Assembly: GCA_049324835.1 (NCBI GenBank)
Contig: JBMOMT010000044.1
Coordinates: forward strand, 21,944 to 85,943
Source of the DNA: JBMOMT01 sp049324835
GTDB taxonomy: Bacteria > Chloroflexota > Anaerolineae > CAYNKW01
Direction of reading: 5' to 3'
Length of the DNA stretch: 64,000 bases
Below the pieces are notes generated by a model that saw nothing but the letters and a program-made list of their open reading frames with translations, made no database searches and was not told where the DNA came from. The position numbers and the translations under genes are program-made. Every line of letters starts with the position of its first letter. Position 1 is the stretch's first letter. Shown here in pieces: positions 51,789 to 60,856 of the stretch.

Positions 51789-53216
51789 CTATTCTATGGG
51801 CAGACCCAATGCCCGCATGGCCCGCGCGCGGTAAAAACCGGTGCGATCCAGATCGACAGCCCGCCAGAACTGCTCGCGGGCCTGGGCAGGTTGCCCGGCC
51901 TGCTGCAAAACAGCACCCAGATGATAACGCGCGCTGGCCAATTCCGGATCCAGCGCCACGGCCCGAAGCAAGGCGCTCTCGGCCTGTTCGGCGTAACCCA
52001 CCAGGTAATAGGCCCAACCCAACACGTCATGAGCCTGGGCGTTCGACGGATCCATGCGGGCCGCGCTCTGCGCCGCAGGCAAGCCGCCGGCGCGCACTCG
52101 GACGAGCCGCTCGATGTAAAAGCGGGCCAACAACAGTTGAAAATCGGCGCTCTCAGGGGCCAGTTCGGCAGCCGCGCGAAAGGCCATCTCGGCATCGGTG
52201 TAATTGTCCTGGGCCAGCCAGGCCTGGCCCAATTGGGCATAGAGCACCGGCTCGTAGGGATCGAGTTTGAGCGCCTGACGCAACTGAAAAACCGCTTCGC
52301 CCGCCCGACCGTGGCGCAAGTAGTACAGCCCCAGCAAGTATCGCGGCAGAGTCTGTGTGGGCGCCAGTTGCACGGCCCGCCACAGATGTTGTTCAGCCTC
52401 AGCAGACCGGCCCAGATAGTCGAGCGCATGGCCCAGATAGGCTCTGGCTTCGGCGTAATCGGGCGATGTGTCCACAACCCCGGCCAACACCTGCCGCGCC
52501 AGCGACCACGCCTCGACCCGCACGTACGCCTGGCCCAGCGCCGCCGCCGCGTGGATGGCGTCGCTCGCCAGAGAGAGCTGCTCCAGCTCTGCACCCAGCA
52601 CGATGGCCCGCTGCGCCATTTCGAGGTCTGGGCCAGCAGCCGCGATCTGGAGGTGGTGCAGGGCCGCCTGCGGCTCGTGCCGTGCCAGGATCAGTCCCAG
52701 CCCGTAATGGGCCGACTGCCACCCAAACCGATGGTCTGGATCCCAGCGGGCCAGGATGACCTCAAAGCTGCTCTGAGCATCCACCCACGCCTCATTACGC
52801 AAATAGGCCCAGCCCAGTTGTGCCCGGGCTTCTGCCAGGTGTGGATCGCCGGTCAGAGCCGCCTGCCACTGCGCCATTGCCTCCGCTTCCAGCCCCATGC
52901 CCAGGTAGAGCTGGCCCATCAACAGGTGCAAGTGGGGCGTCCAGCCCTGCCGACGATGTACCAGCAACAGCACCGGCTGGGCCCGATCGTACCACGCCTG
53001 GGCCAGATAGGTTCGACCCAGACGCAACAGCGGAACGGCGCTGCCGGGCTGCAGTGTGGCGGCCTGGCGATATTTCTGGGCGGCAAAGGAATACTCCTGG
53101 CGGGCGACGTGGGCATCACCCTCCCGAATCAGCGCCGCCGGCTGGCGGCGCTCCGGGCCGAGTTGCAGGCCCACAACCAGCAACAGCAACAAGGCCGTTT
53201 TCACTCCGCGCCACAC
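51789..53216 (-). CDS. Tetratricopeptide-repeat protein with N-terminal membrane segment
   Basis: 475 residues. An N-terminal hydrophobic stretch (KTALLLLLVVGLQLG, about 6-20) is followed by about ten TPR units spread over the rest, with the W-LG-Y-A-P pattern (for example AHDVLGWAYYLVGYAEQAESALLRAVALDPELA). It is probably a membrane-associated scaffold. The start is a GTG at 53216, which has AGGAG 7 bases before it; the longer frame to 53549 runs inside the mutase gene. It starts 17 bases after the mutase stop and is co-transcribed. Confidence 0.85.
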   Translation of the reverse strand: MWRGVKTALLLLLVVGLQLGPERRQPAALIREGDAHVARQEYSFAAQKYRQAATLQPGSAVPLLRLGRTYLAQAWYDRAQPVLLLVHRRQGWTPHLHLLMGQLYLGMGLEAEAMAQWQAALTGDPHLAEARAQLGWAYLRNEAWVDAQSSFEVILARWDPDHRFGWQSAHYGLGLILARHEPQAALHHLQIAAAGPDLEMAQRAIVLGAELEQLSLASDAIHAAAALGQAYVRVEAWSLARQVLAGVVDTSPDYAEARAYLGHALDYLGRSAEAEQHLWRAVQLAPTQTLPRYLLGLYYLRHGRAGEAVFQLRQALKLDPYEPVLYAQLGQAWLAQDNYTDAEMAFRAAAELAPESADFQLLLARFYIERLVRVRAGGLPAAQSAARMDPSNAQAHDVLGWAYYLVGYAEQAESALLRAVALDPELASARYHLGAVLQQAGQPAQAREQFWRAVDLDRTGFYRARAMRALGLPIE

Positions 53217-53233
53217 CAGCCCGCTCCTGCCGC

Positions 53234-54664
53234 TTATACCTCGGCTACTTGCTGGCCAAAGGCCAGCAGAGCCTCCACCTGCCGCGGCGAGGGCGCTTCG
53301 GCGTAGACCCGCAGCACCGGCTCTGTGCCAGAAGGGCGAATGAGCAGCCAGCTTTCGTCGGCCAGGCAATACTTGACCCCGTCTTGGGTATCTACTGTGC
53401 GCACCGTCTGGCCGCCGATCTGTCCCGGCGCGCCGTCGACCAGACGGGCCGCCATTTCGGCCTTGGCCACGCGGTGCCGCAGTTGGACATCGCGCCGGGC
53501 ATAATGGGTGGGGCCCACCGCGTGCTGTAGATCGGCCACCAACTCGCACAGCGGCGCGGCGGCGGCGGCGAGCACCTCCAGCAGCAGCAGGCCCATCAGA
53601 ATGCCGTCGCCCTCTGGAATGTGGCCGCGGATGCTCATACCGCCCGATTCTTCACCGCCCATCAGCACATCCTCACGCAGCATGTGCTCGGCGATATGGT
53701 TGAACCCCACAGGCGTCTGGTAGAGAGGCAGGCCATAACGCGCCGCCAGCCGGTCGATCATCTGGGTCGTCGAAACGGTTTTGACCACCGGGCCACGCCA
53801 GCCTCGCGCCTCGACCAGATAACGCAGCACCAGAGCGAAAATATGATGCGCGTCCACAAAATTGCCCTTGGCATCCATAGCGCCGATGCGGTCGGCGTCA
53901 CCATCGGTGGCCAGACCCACGTCGGCGTGATCGGTCTGGATGGCTGCCGCAAGGGCATTGAGATAACGCGCCATCGGTTCGGGGTGAATGCCGCCAAAGC
54001 CGGGGTTCATCTCGCCGCGGATCTCGCGGACGCGGGTGCGGGTGCGGGCCAACATCTCGCCGAAACAGCCTCTGCCAGAGCCATACATGGCATCGACCAC
54101 CACACGCAACTCGCCGCGCGAGATGACATCCAGGTTGACCAGTGTGTCGAGGTGTTCGTAATAGGCCCAGGCCGGATCAAAGCGTTGGATGAGGCCATCC
54201 CTGATAGCCGCCTGTGCATCCACCTGGTTGGGACCACGTCCCTCGGCCTGAGCGGCGTCCAGATAGGCTTCTACACGGCCGTTTTGTTCCGGGCTGGCCG
54301 CGCCGCCGTAGGCCGCCTTGAGCTTGACGCCGTTGTAACGCGGCGCGTTGTGACTGGCCGTGATCATCACGCCAGCCGCGGCGCCTCTGTGCCGCACGGC
54401 ATAAGAGATGGTGGGTGTGGGCGTGTCGCCTCGCGCCAGCCAAGCCACGATGCCGTTGCCCGCCATGACGCGAGCCACCTCGGCGGCGTAACGATCCGAG
54501 AGAAAGCGGGTATCGTGGCCGATGATCACCTGGGGTTGGCTGCCGGTTGGAGCCTCTTTCAGAATATAATCGGCGATGGCCTGAGCCACCAGCCGCAGAT
54601 TGGCAAAAGTAAAGGTATCCGAGATGACGGCGCGCCAGCCATCGGTGCCAAAGCGGATGCTCAT
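53234..54664 (-). CDS. Phosphoglucomutase/phosphomannomutase family protein
   Basis: 476 residues of the alpha-D-phosphohexomutase superfamily. The catalytic phosphoserine loop is TASHNAP, the metal loop DGDADRIG, the sugar loop GGEESGGMS and the phosphate loop RPSGTEP. Interconverts hexose 1- and 6-phosphates, here likely glucose or mannose, feeding polysaccharide precursors. GEESGG favours glucose/mannose over glucosamine enzymes. Own promoter at 54715-54743. Confidence 0.93.
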   Translation of the reverse strand: MSIRFGTDGWRAVISDTFTFANLRLVAQAIADYILKEAPTGSQPQVIIGHDTRFLSDRYAAEVARVMAGNGIVAWLARGDTPTPTISYAVRHRGAAAGVMITASHNAPRYNGVKLKAAYGGAASPEQNGRVEAYLDAAQAEGRGPNQVDAQAAIRDGLIQRFDPAWAYYEHLDTLVNLDVISRGELRVVVDAMYGSGRGCFGEMLARTRTRVREIRGEMNPGFGGIHPEPMARYLNALAAAIQTDHADVGLATDGDADRIGAMDAKGNFVDAHHIFALVLRYLVEARGWRGPVVKTVSTTQMIDRLAARYGLPLYQTPVGFNHIAEHMLREDVLMGGEESGGMSIRGHIPEGDGILMGLLLLEVLAAAAAPLCELVADLQHAVGPTHYARRDVQLRHRVAKAEMAARLVDGAPGQIGGQTVRTVDTQDGVKYCLADESWLLIRPSGTEPVLRVYAEAPSPRQVEALLAFGQQVAEV

Positions 54665-54714
54665 GGGGCCTCCTTACAAGGGGTTTGGAGAAGCGCGACT
54701 CTGCGCGCCACGAC

Positions 54715-54743
54715 ATTATACCCCATGTCCACTCTGATGGCAA
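54715..54743 (-). promoter_or_regulatory. Promoter of the mutase-TPR operon
   Basis: TTGCCA (54743-54738), 17 bases, TATAAT (54720-54715) on the minus strand, about 50 bases before the start codon. Confidence 0.8.
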
Positions 54744-54800
54744 AAATCGGGCCTGCGGGGAACGCGTTTCAGTTCCCAAGCCACCGCCGTCCCGGCACAT

Positions 54801-54834
54801 CAAAAGAGCGACGCTCTCGACAAGGGCGTCGCTC
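54801..54834 (-). terminator. Intrinsic terminator
   Basis: GAGCGACGC (54834-54826) pairs with GCGTCGCTC (54814-54806) on the minus strand, followed by TTTTG. It closes the transcript of the 54873-55595 gene. Confidence 0.85.
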
Positions 54835-54872
54835 CCCGAATGTTGGGCCAGGGCCCAAAACGCTGCGCCTTT

Positions 54873-55595
54873 TTACCGCTTGTAGCCGCTGATGGTGGCC
54901 TCCCCCTCACCCACCTGGATCTGCTCCAGACACACCGGCAGGTCCGATGGGTAACGATCCAGCTCCCGATACACCAGATCGGCCACAAAATCGCTGACCC
55001 ACCTGGGTGTGAGAAACCCCCCCACCTCCAGTTCGGTGATCGTCGCCTCGGGCAGGCAATCGCGCGCCGTCACCGGCCCCCGGACGGTGGCCGGTATCCA
55101 CAGGCCCATGGCCCGCACCTCACCCCCCAGCTCCACCAGCCCCGGCAGAAAACGCACCGTCACGTTGCGGTAATCGAGGTTGGTCTGCGTATTCAGAAAA
55201 GCGGCCAATTCGCGCTCCACGTGGTCATCGTGCACCAGCAGCACCAGTTGCTGGCCGACACGCGCCTGCTGGAACTGCTGCTCCAGCACGGCCCGATCGG
55301 TCAGGCTGGGATCGACCACCACCAGCGGCGTGGGCGGGGTTTCGAGACTCCAAGGCGTGGCTGTGACCGTGGCTGGCGGCAAGGTTCCAGGCGTCACCGG
55401 TGTGGGAGGGGGCGGCAAAGGTGTGGGAGTAGACAAGACGCGGCTGGGTGTCGGCGCCACAGCCGGCGGGGTGGGCGCGCTCTCGATCGGCTTCAGCCAC
55501 AACCAGGCCGCCAAAATACAGGCCAGGCACACCACCAGGACTGCCAGCAAAACTGCCACCACAAGAGCTGCAAACCTCGATCCTCTCATGATCAC
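54873..55595 (-). CDS. Membrane-anchored protein with Thr-Pro linker, unknown function
   Basis: 240 residues. N-terminal membrane helix (about 8-32), a Thr-Pro-rich linker (about 40-80), then an extracytoplasmic domain of about 155 residues with alternating strands and helices (VRFLPGLVELGGEVRAMGLWIPATVRGPVTA ... CLEQIQVGEGEATISGYKR). The C-terminal domain resembles the lipid-binding-like folds of some Gram-positive surface proteins only loosely. Two cysteines could form a disulfide. The linker style matches the other surface proteins in this window. Confidence 0.75.
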   Translation of the reverse strand: MIMRGSRFAALVVAVLLAVLVVCLACILAAWLWLKPIESAPTPPAVAPTPSRVLSTPTPLPPPPTPVTPGTLPPATVTATPWSLETPPTPLVVVDPSLTDRAVLEQQFQQARVGQQLVLLVHDDHVERELAAFLNTQTNLDYRNVTVRFLPGLVELGGEVRAMGLWIPATVRGPVTARDCLPEATITELEVGGFLTPRWVSDFVADLVYRELDRYPSDLPVCLEQIQVGEGEATISGYKR

Positions 55596-55639
55596 GACAC
55601 CTCGCCTGTTCCAATAGATCCAAATTCTTGAGGGCTACA

Positions 55640-55737
55640 AGACCTGACAGGTTTTTAGAGACACTTTTTGGGGCCAATGCAGTTGATCATCGAGGTGATT
55701 TTGCCGGTTATGCCCCTATGAAAAACCTGTCAGGTCT
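55640..55737. repeat. 98-bp element with perfect 17-bp inverted repeats
   Basis: AGACCTGACAGGTTTTT at 55640-55656 is repeated in inverted form at 55721-55737 without mismatch. Inside, GGGGC and GCCCC arms extend the pairing. Each end is itself a near palindrome (ACCTGACAGGT). The size and structure suggest a small non-autonomous mobile element or REP-like repeat. It lies just after the secDF stop and could also act as a bulky terminator. Confidence 0.8.
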
Positions 55738-55827
55738 AAAAATTGGATTGCTGATTTAGAATACAAAACGACGAGACCGGCTCGGCCGGCCCCGTCGCCC
55801 AATCTCGAAAAACGAGTGGCCATCCGT

Positions 55828-58266
55828 TCAGGCTGCGGCAGGAGCTTTTTTGCGCCGGAACAGGCGACCCAGTTCGCCGTTCTCCCACACCACCAGCAGC
55901 GGCACGGCCACAAAGATAGATGAATAAGTGCCGCTCAGCATACCCACCAGCATGGTGGCGATAAACTGCTCTATGCTGGCGCCGCCAAAGAGCAGCAAGG
56001 CCACCATCACGAAAATGGCGTTGAGCTGCGTGGCCAGCGAACGGTGGATCGTCTCCAGAATGCTGCGATTGGCCACCGTCTCGAAGCTTTCGCCCCGCCG
56101 CCGCGAAATGTTCTCCCGGATGCGGTCGAACACGACGATGGTATCCTGCACCGAAAAGCCGATCACCGTCAGGATGGCCGTCAGGAACAGCGCATCCACC
56201 TCCCAGCCGAATAACACGCCAAACAGGGCGAAAAAGCCCAAAGCCACCAGGATATCGTGGATCATGGCCACGATGGCCGATACGCCGTAACGATAGGCCC
56301 GCGGCACGCGGCGGAAGGCCCACCAGATAAAGCTCAGAATCACCAGCGAGGCCACCACCACCGCCACCGTTGCCGCCCGCGTCACCTCACCGCCGATGGC
56401 CGGCGACACTGCCGTGGCGTTGCTCGCCTGGCGTACGATCTCACCCACACTGGCTTCCAGACCGGCCTCGATGGCAGTCAGCGTGTCAGCATCGATGAAC
56501 GTCGAGCGCACCTGCCAGGTGTTCTCCGCCACATCTCCAAGCTGGCGCACCTCTGGATTGCTGATGCCATGAGTGGCAAAGACTTCACGGATGGCATCTT
56601 CGTCGCCGGTCTCGGTGAATTTATAGACCAACAAACTGCCGCCGGTAAAGTCCACACTCAGCCGCACCGGCCCACCCGTCGTCACCGTCGCAACGACCAT
56701 GGCAACGATGCCCAGACCGATGACGACCCCCGAAAGGATAAAGTACCATTTACGTCGCCCCACGATGTCGAAAATGAAACTCGGTTTTTCTTCCGGCGCG
56801 ACATCGGCCACAACCACGGCCTTTTGATCCTCACCCTCCACACCCAACAGCCAACGCCTGTCCTTGACCCACTCGCCGACCCGGGCAAAGACGTTTTCCA
56901 TGAACGTGCGTGTCACCAGCACCGCGGTAAACATGCTCACCACCACACCGATGAACAGCGTGATGGCAAAACCGCGCACCATGCTGGCTCCAAAGTTGGA
57001 GCCAAAGTAGGCCAGAATGGCACAGGTGATGATGGTCGAGATGTTTGAATCGCGGATAGAGGTCCAGGCCCGTTCGAAACCGGCCCGCAGCGAGGGCCAC
57101 AAAGCGCGGCCGGCCCGCAGCTCTTCCTTCATACGCTCAAAGATCAGGATGTTGGCATCCACAGCCATGCCAGTGGAAAGCAAAAAGCCGGTGATGCCGG
57201 GCAGCGTCAGCGTCACCGGCACCAGCTTGAAAGCTGCCAGGTTGATCAGGGCATACGTCACCAGGGCCAGATCGGCCAACAACCCCGGCAGCCGGTAATA
57301 GATCAGCATAAAAAGCAACACGATCACCAGGCCGATGGTGCCGGCGCGGATGCTCTTACTCACCGATTCCTGCCCCAGCGTGGGCCCCACCTTGCGTGTC
57401 GTCTCCACCCGCAGTGGAATCGGCAGCGCGCCGTAGCGCAGTTGCACCGCCAGCTTGCGCGCCTCTTCCAGCGAAAAACGGCCGGTGATGCGCCCCTGAC
57501 CATCCGGGATGGCCGATTCAATCCGGGGGCAAGAGATCACCTCTTTGTCCAGCACGATACATAGAAACTGATTGATGTGGCTGGCAGTGTAATCGGCAAA
57601 GATGTCGGCCCCTTCGTTATCCAGCTCAAAGTGGATCTCGAGCCCTCCCGAAGACTGATCTGTGGCCGCGTAGGCGGTCTCCAGGTGAGTGCCAGCCATC
57701 ACCGTGTGATACACCAACTCCTGGGGGGGTGACGTCTCGACAGTGCCGGTCACCGTCCCGGTGGGGGTGAGTGTCTCAGTAGCCGTGACGGTGGCAGTCG
57801 GTTCAGGGGTTGGCGCGTCGGCCTGGAGATAATCGGTTCGGACGACGGTGCCGATGTCCAACGGTGCGTAGCCAGAATCGACAAACTCGAGCAGACCCGT
57901 CTCGCGGATGGTGGCGATGGCCAGCTCCTCGTCCTCGATGCCCGGCAACTCGACGATGATGCGCCGCTCGCCCTGAGTCTGCACCAGCGGCTCCACCACT
58001 CCCAGACCGTTGACACGGTTTTCCACGATGACCCGCGCCGTCTCCAACGCCTCAGTCTCGATCGGTTGTTCCGGCGGCAAATCGACTTCCAGCAGCACCT
58101 GCAGGCCGCCTTGAAGGTCCAAACCCTGGTGAACCTTGATGTCCTTGTCGAATGTCCAATCGCCGATCTTGAGGTGGATGCCCGGATTGTTGGGCAGGTC
58201 AATCCAGGCCGCCGCCACGATGAGTACGACGATCAATGCCAGTACAAAGCCTCTTCGATCCCTCAT
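55828..58266 (-). CDS. secDF: Fused protein translocase SecDF
   Basis: 812 residues combining SecD and SecF in one chain. It uses the proton gradient to pull exported proteins. SecD half: P1 head (KVHQGLDLQGGLQVLLEV), then helices with MAVDANILIFERMKEELRAG. SecF half: FTGGSLLVYKF head and VQDTIVVFDRIRENISRRRGE. Thr-Pro-rich insert (TPEPTATVTATETLTPTGT) within the P1 region is an unusual addition. The ATG at 58266 is chosen; the TTG at 58302 lies at the predicted transcription start. Consensus promoter at 58311-58339. Confidence 0.95.
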   Translation of the reverse strand: MRDRRGFVLALIVVLIVAAAWIDLPNNPGIHLKIGDWTFDKDIKVHQGLDLQGGLQVLLEVDLPPEQPIETEALETARVIVENRVNGLGVVEPLVQTQGERRIIVELPGIEDEELAIATIRETGLLEFVDSGYAPLDIGTVVRTDYLQADAPTPEPTATVTATETLTPTGTVTGTVETSPPQELVYHTVMAGTHLETAYAATDQSSGGLEIHFELDNEGADIFADYTASHINQFLCIVLDKEVISCPRIESAIPDGQGRITGRFSLEEARKLAVQLRYGALPIPLRVETTRKVGPTLGQESVSKSIRAGTIGLVIVLLFMLIYYRLPGLLADLALVTYALINLAAFKLVPVTLTLPGITGFLLSTGMAVDANILIFERMKEELRAGRALWPSLRAGFERAWTSIRDSNISTIITCAILAYFGSNFGASMVRGFAITLFIGVVVSMFTAVLVTRTFMENVFARVGEWVKDRRWLLGVEGEDQKAVVVADVAPEEKPSFIFDIVGRRKWYFILSGVVIGLGIVAMVVATVTTGGPVRLSVDFTGGSLLVYKFTETGDEDAIREVFATHGISNPEVRQLGDVAENTWQVRSTFIDADTLTAIEAGLEASVGEIVRQASNATAVSPAIGGEVTRAATVAVVVASLVILSFIWWAFRRVPRAYRYGVSAIVAMIHDILVALGFFALFGVLFGWEVDALFLTAILTVIGFSVQDTIVVFDRIRENISRRRGESFETVANRSILETIHRSLATQLNAIFVMVALLLFGGASIEQFIATMLVGMLSGTYSSIFVAVPLLVVWENGELGRLFRRKKAPAAA

Positions 58267-58310
58267 GAATCGCTTCTTCCTCCCATCCCGATTGACAATC
58301 AAACGGCGTG

Positions 58311-58339
58311 ATTATAGTCCATCGGGGGGCAACTGTCAA
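58311..58339 (-). promoter_or_regulatory. Consensus promoter of secDF
   Basis: TTGACA (58339-58334), 17 bases, TATAAT (58316-58311) on the minus strand, both perfect. Divergent from the iclR promoter with 32 bases between the -35 boxes. Confidence 0.88.
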
Positions 58340-58370
58340 ATCAATTGCGCCTCACGCGCCGCGCCTGGGG

Positions 58371-58399
58371 TTGACAAAAGCGATGCGGTGTGGTATATT
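58371..58399 (+). promoter_or_regulatory. Promoter of the iclR-aminoacylase operon
   Basis: TTGACA (58371-58376), 17 bases, TATATT (58394-58399). Transcription should start near 58406, just before the palindrome at 58417. Confidence 0.85.
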
Positions 58400-58416
58400 G
58401 TTCACGGTAAAAAACG

Positions 58417-58436
58417 GTGTTTAGTTACCTAAACAC
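58417..58436 (+). promoter_or_regulatory. Palindromic operator, probably for the IclR regulator
   Basis: GTGTTTAG-TTAC-CTAAACAC, two perfect 8-base arms with a 4-base spacer. It lies about 10 to 30 bases after the predicted start of transcription and 13 bases before the iclR start codon, where bound regulator would block its own operon. Confidence 0.7.
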
Positions 58437-58448
58437 GGGGCAAGCAGA

Positions 58449-59219
58449 GTGCAGGACGAACGATACTTTGTCCCTTCGTTGGCGCGAGGACTGGAAATCC
58501 TATCCAGCTTTTCAGCGACCGGGCCTTCATTGACTTTGAGCGACCTGGCCCGCCGTCTGGGGATGGGTCGCAGCTCAGTCTACCGCCTGGCTCACACGTT
58601 AACCCAACTGGGCTACCTGGAATTCGACGAGAATACCAAACACTACAGCCCTTCGGCCAAAGTGCTCACCCTGGCCGCCGACACAGCAGCCGGCATGGCT
58701 CTCTCGACGGCTGCCCTGCCTCACCTGAAAGAGCTGGCCCGCCAGTTCGATGAAACCGCCAGCCTGGGCATATTGGTGGGCCAGCACGTTGTTTTCGTAC
58801 AGCGCATCGAGTCGCAGCAGATCCTCACCACCCGTTTTCAGATCGGTTCTCGCTTGCCCGTGTATTGCACCTCGCTGGGCAAAACCCTGCTGGCTTTTCT
58901 CCCTCCAGAAGAAGCGCGCGACCTTCTCTCAACCCTCGATCTTGTTCCGATGGGGCCCAACACCATCACCGATGTGGAAGCATTGCTCGACAACCTGGCC
59001 CAAATTCGGGCGTCAGGTTTTGGGCTCAACGATCAAGAACTGACGGTCGGGCTTCACTCGGTGGCTGCGCCGGTGCGCTCGGCCAGCGGGCAGGTGATCG
59101 CCGCCGTAGATGTTTCCACGCTCGTGGCCCGCATCCCGCACGAGCGATTGATCGGTGAAGTGGCTGTGGCGGTGATAAAAGCCGCCGATAGAATTTCAAC
59201 CGCGCTTGTCGTAATCTGA
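58449..59219 (+). CDS. IclR-family transcriptional regulator
   Basis: 256 residues. N-terminal winged helix (1-75, LTLSDLARRLGMGRSSVYRLAHTLTQLGYLE) and C-terminal effector domain with VYCTSLGKTLLAFL and the GLNDQELTVGLHSVAAPV segment. Starts with GTG. It is the first gene of the operon, 13 bases before the aminoacylase, and probably controls it through the palindrome upstream. The effector is unknown but likely a metabolite of the amino-acid pathway below. Confidence 0.93.
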   Translation: MQDERYFVPSLARGLEILSSFSATGPSLTLSDLARRLGMGRSSVYRLAHTLTQLGYLEFDENTKHYSPSAKVLTLAADTAAGMALSTAALPHLKELARQFDETASLGILVGQHVVFVQRIESQQILTTRFQIGSRLPVYCTSLGKTLLAFLPPEEARDLLSTLDLVPMGPNTITDVEALLDNLAQIRASGFGLNDQELTVGLHSVAAPVRSASGQVIAAVDVSTLVARIPHERLIGEVAVAVIKAADRISTALVVI

Positions 59220-59232
59220 AAGGAGAACGTGC

Positions 59233-60792
59233 ATGGATGTCATTATCCGCAATGCCAACGTGCTGGACGGCACCGGTTCGCCTGCTTTCCCCGCCGATAT
59301 CGGCCTGGCGGGCGAGCGCATCGCCGCCATAGGTGATCTCGCCGCCGCCAGCGCCCCGATCGAGATCGACGCTGCAGGGCTCACCGCCGCGCCGGGCTTT
59401 ATCGACATTCACTCTCACTCGGATTTCACCCTGCCCATCAACCCCCGTGCCGAGAGCAAGATCCGCCAGGGCGTGACCACCGAGGTGATCGGCATGTGCG
59501 GCTCCAGCCCGGCGCCGCTGACCGAGGAAACGCGCCAAACCTCGATGGCCGCCCACCCGGATTTGCCCTGGGAATGGACCTCTTTTGGCGAATTTCTGGA
59601 TTTCCTACGGCGGCAAGGCACCAGCGTCAACCTGGTGCCGATGGTGGGCCACGGCGCCATTCGGGGCGCCGGCATGGGCCTGGCCGAGCGCGCCCCCACG
59701 CCCGCTGAACTGGCCGCCATGAAACGGCTGGTGGCCCAGGCCATGGACGAGGGTGCGTGGGGCCTATCTACCGGCCTCATCTACGCCCCCAGCGTCTATG
59801 CCACCACCGACGAGATCGTGGCATTGAGCCGGGTGGCAGCGGAGCGCGGCGGCTTTTACTTTAGCCACATCCGCGGCGAAGAGGCCACACTGCTGGAGGC
59901 CGTGGCCGAAGCCATCGAGATCGGCGAGCGGGCCAGGCTGCCGGTACAGATCGCTCACTTTAAAGCCGCACGGCCGGAAAACTGGGGACTGCTGCCCCAG
60001 GCTCTGGCGCTCGTCGATGATGCCCGCGCCCGCGGCCTGGACGTGGCCGCCGACCGCTACCCCTACATCGCTTCCAGCACCAGCCTGGGCGCTTACCTGC
60101 CCGATTGGGCCCACGACGGCGGGCGCAACGTGCTGCTGGAACGGCTACAATCGCCCGACGCCCGGCGGCGCATCCTGGACGATCTCGTCGAACTGGCCCA
60201 GCACTGGGAGCGCATCGTCATCTCTCACGCCCCTCTCTGCCCTGAACTGGAGGGCATGAGCGTGGCCGAGGTGGCCGGCGGGCGGGGCAATGACCCCAAC
60301 GAAACCGCGCTGGATGTGCTGCTGGAGGGCGAAGGGCGGGTCTCGGTGGTGCACTTTGGCATGAGCGAAGAGAATCTCAAGACGGTGCTACGCCACCCGG
60401 CGGTGATGATCGGTTCCGATGGCTCGGCGCGCATTCCGGAAGGCCCTCTGGGCGAGGGCAAAGCCCACCCGCGCAGTTATGGCACCTTTGTGCGGGTGCT
60501 GGGCAAATACGCCCGCCAGGAGGGCGTGCTCACCATGGCCGAGGCGGTGCACAAGATGACCGGCCTGCCCGCCGCGCGGCTGGGCCTTTCGGATCGGGGC
60601 CGGTTGGTCGAGGGTCTCAAAGCCGACGTGGTGCTCTTTGACCCCGAGACGGTCATCGACCGGGCCACCTTTACCGAGCCCTACCAGTACCCGGCGGGCA
60701 TCGTTTACGTCCTGGTCAACGGCCAGACGGTGATCACGCCACAGGGCCACACCGGCGCGCTGCCGGGGCAAATCTTGAAACGTGGTGCGTAA
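59233..60792 (+). CDS. N-acyl-D-amino-acid deacylase (D-aminoacylase) family amidohydrolase
   Basis: 519 residues, metal-dependent amidohydrolase. N-terminal beta-sandwich MDVIIRNANVLDGTGSPA, metal site GFIDIHSHSDF, GHGAIRG, STGLIYAP, QIAHFKA, and the last Asp in VMIGSDGSARIP. Removes N-acyl groups from D-amino acids; related proteins act on other N-acyl or imidazolone substrates. AGGAG lies just before the ATG. It is 13 bases after iclR. Confidence 0.88.
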   Translation: MDVIIRNANVLDGTGSPAFPADIGLAGERIAAIGDLAAASAPIEIDAAGLTAAPGFIDIHSHSDFTLPINPRAESKIRQGVTTEVIGMCGSSPAPLTEETRQTSMAAHPDLPWEWTSFGEFLDFLRRQGTSVNLVPMVGHGAIRGAGMGLAERAPTPAELAAMKRLVAQAMDEGAWGLSTGLIYAPSVYATTDEIVALSRVAAERGGFYFSHIRGEEATLLEAVAEAIEIGERARLPVQIAHFKAARPENWGLLPQALALVDDARARGLDVAADRYPYIASSTSLGAYLPDWAHDGGRNVLLERLQSPDARRRILDDLVELAQHWERIVISHAPLCPELEGMSVAEVAGGRGNDPNETALDVLLEGEGRVSVVHFGMSEENLKTVLRHPAVMIGSDGSARIPEGPLGEGKAHPRSYGTFVRVLGKYARQEGVLTMAEAVHKMTGLPAARLGLSDRGRLVEGLKADVVLFDPETVIDRATFTEPYQYPAGIVYVLVNGQTVITPQGHTGALPGQILKRGA

Positions 60793-60856
60793 CACATAGG
60801 GTGCTGTGCGTATTCCGTTACGCAACACGCAACACATATTGTCAGGAGGTTTCCAC
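60793..60856 (+). repeat. Intergenic stretch with repeated CGCAACA/TGCGTATT words
   Basis: The 64 bases contain GTAACACATA, TGCGTATT, CGCAACACGCAACACATA, a run of near-repeats resembling in words the heptamer tract at 15096-15130. The Shine-Dalgarno AGGAGG of the next gene lies at its end. Confidence 0.5.

Noticed and set aside
58267..58302. TTG start of secDF
   Set aside because: It would place the start codon at the predicted transcription start; the ATG at 58266 fits the family N-terminus.
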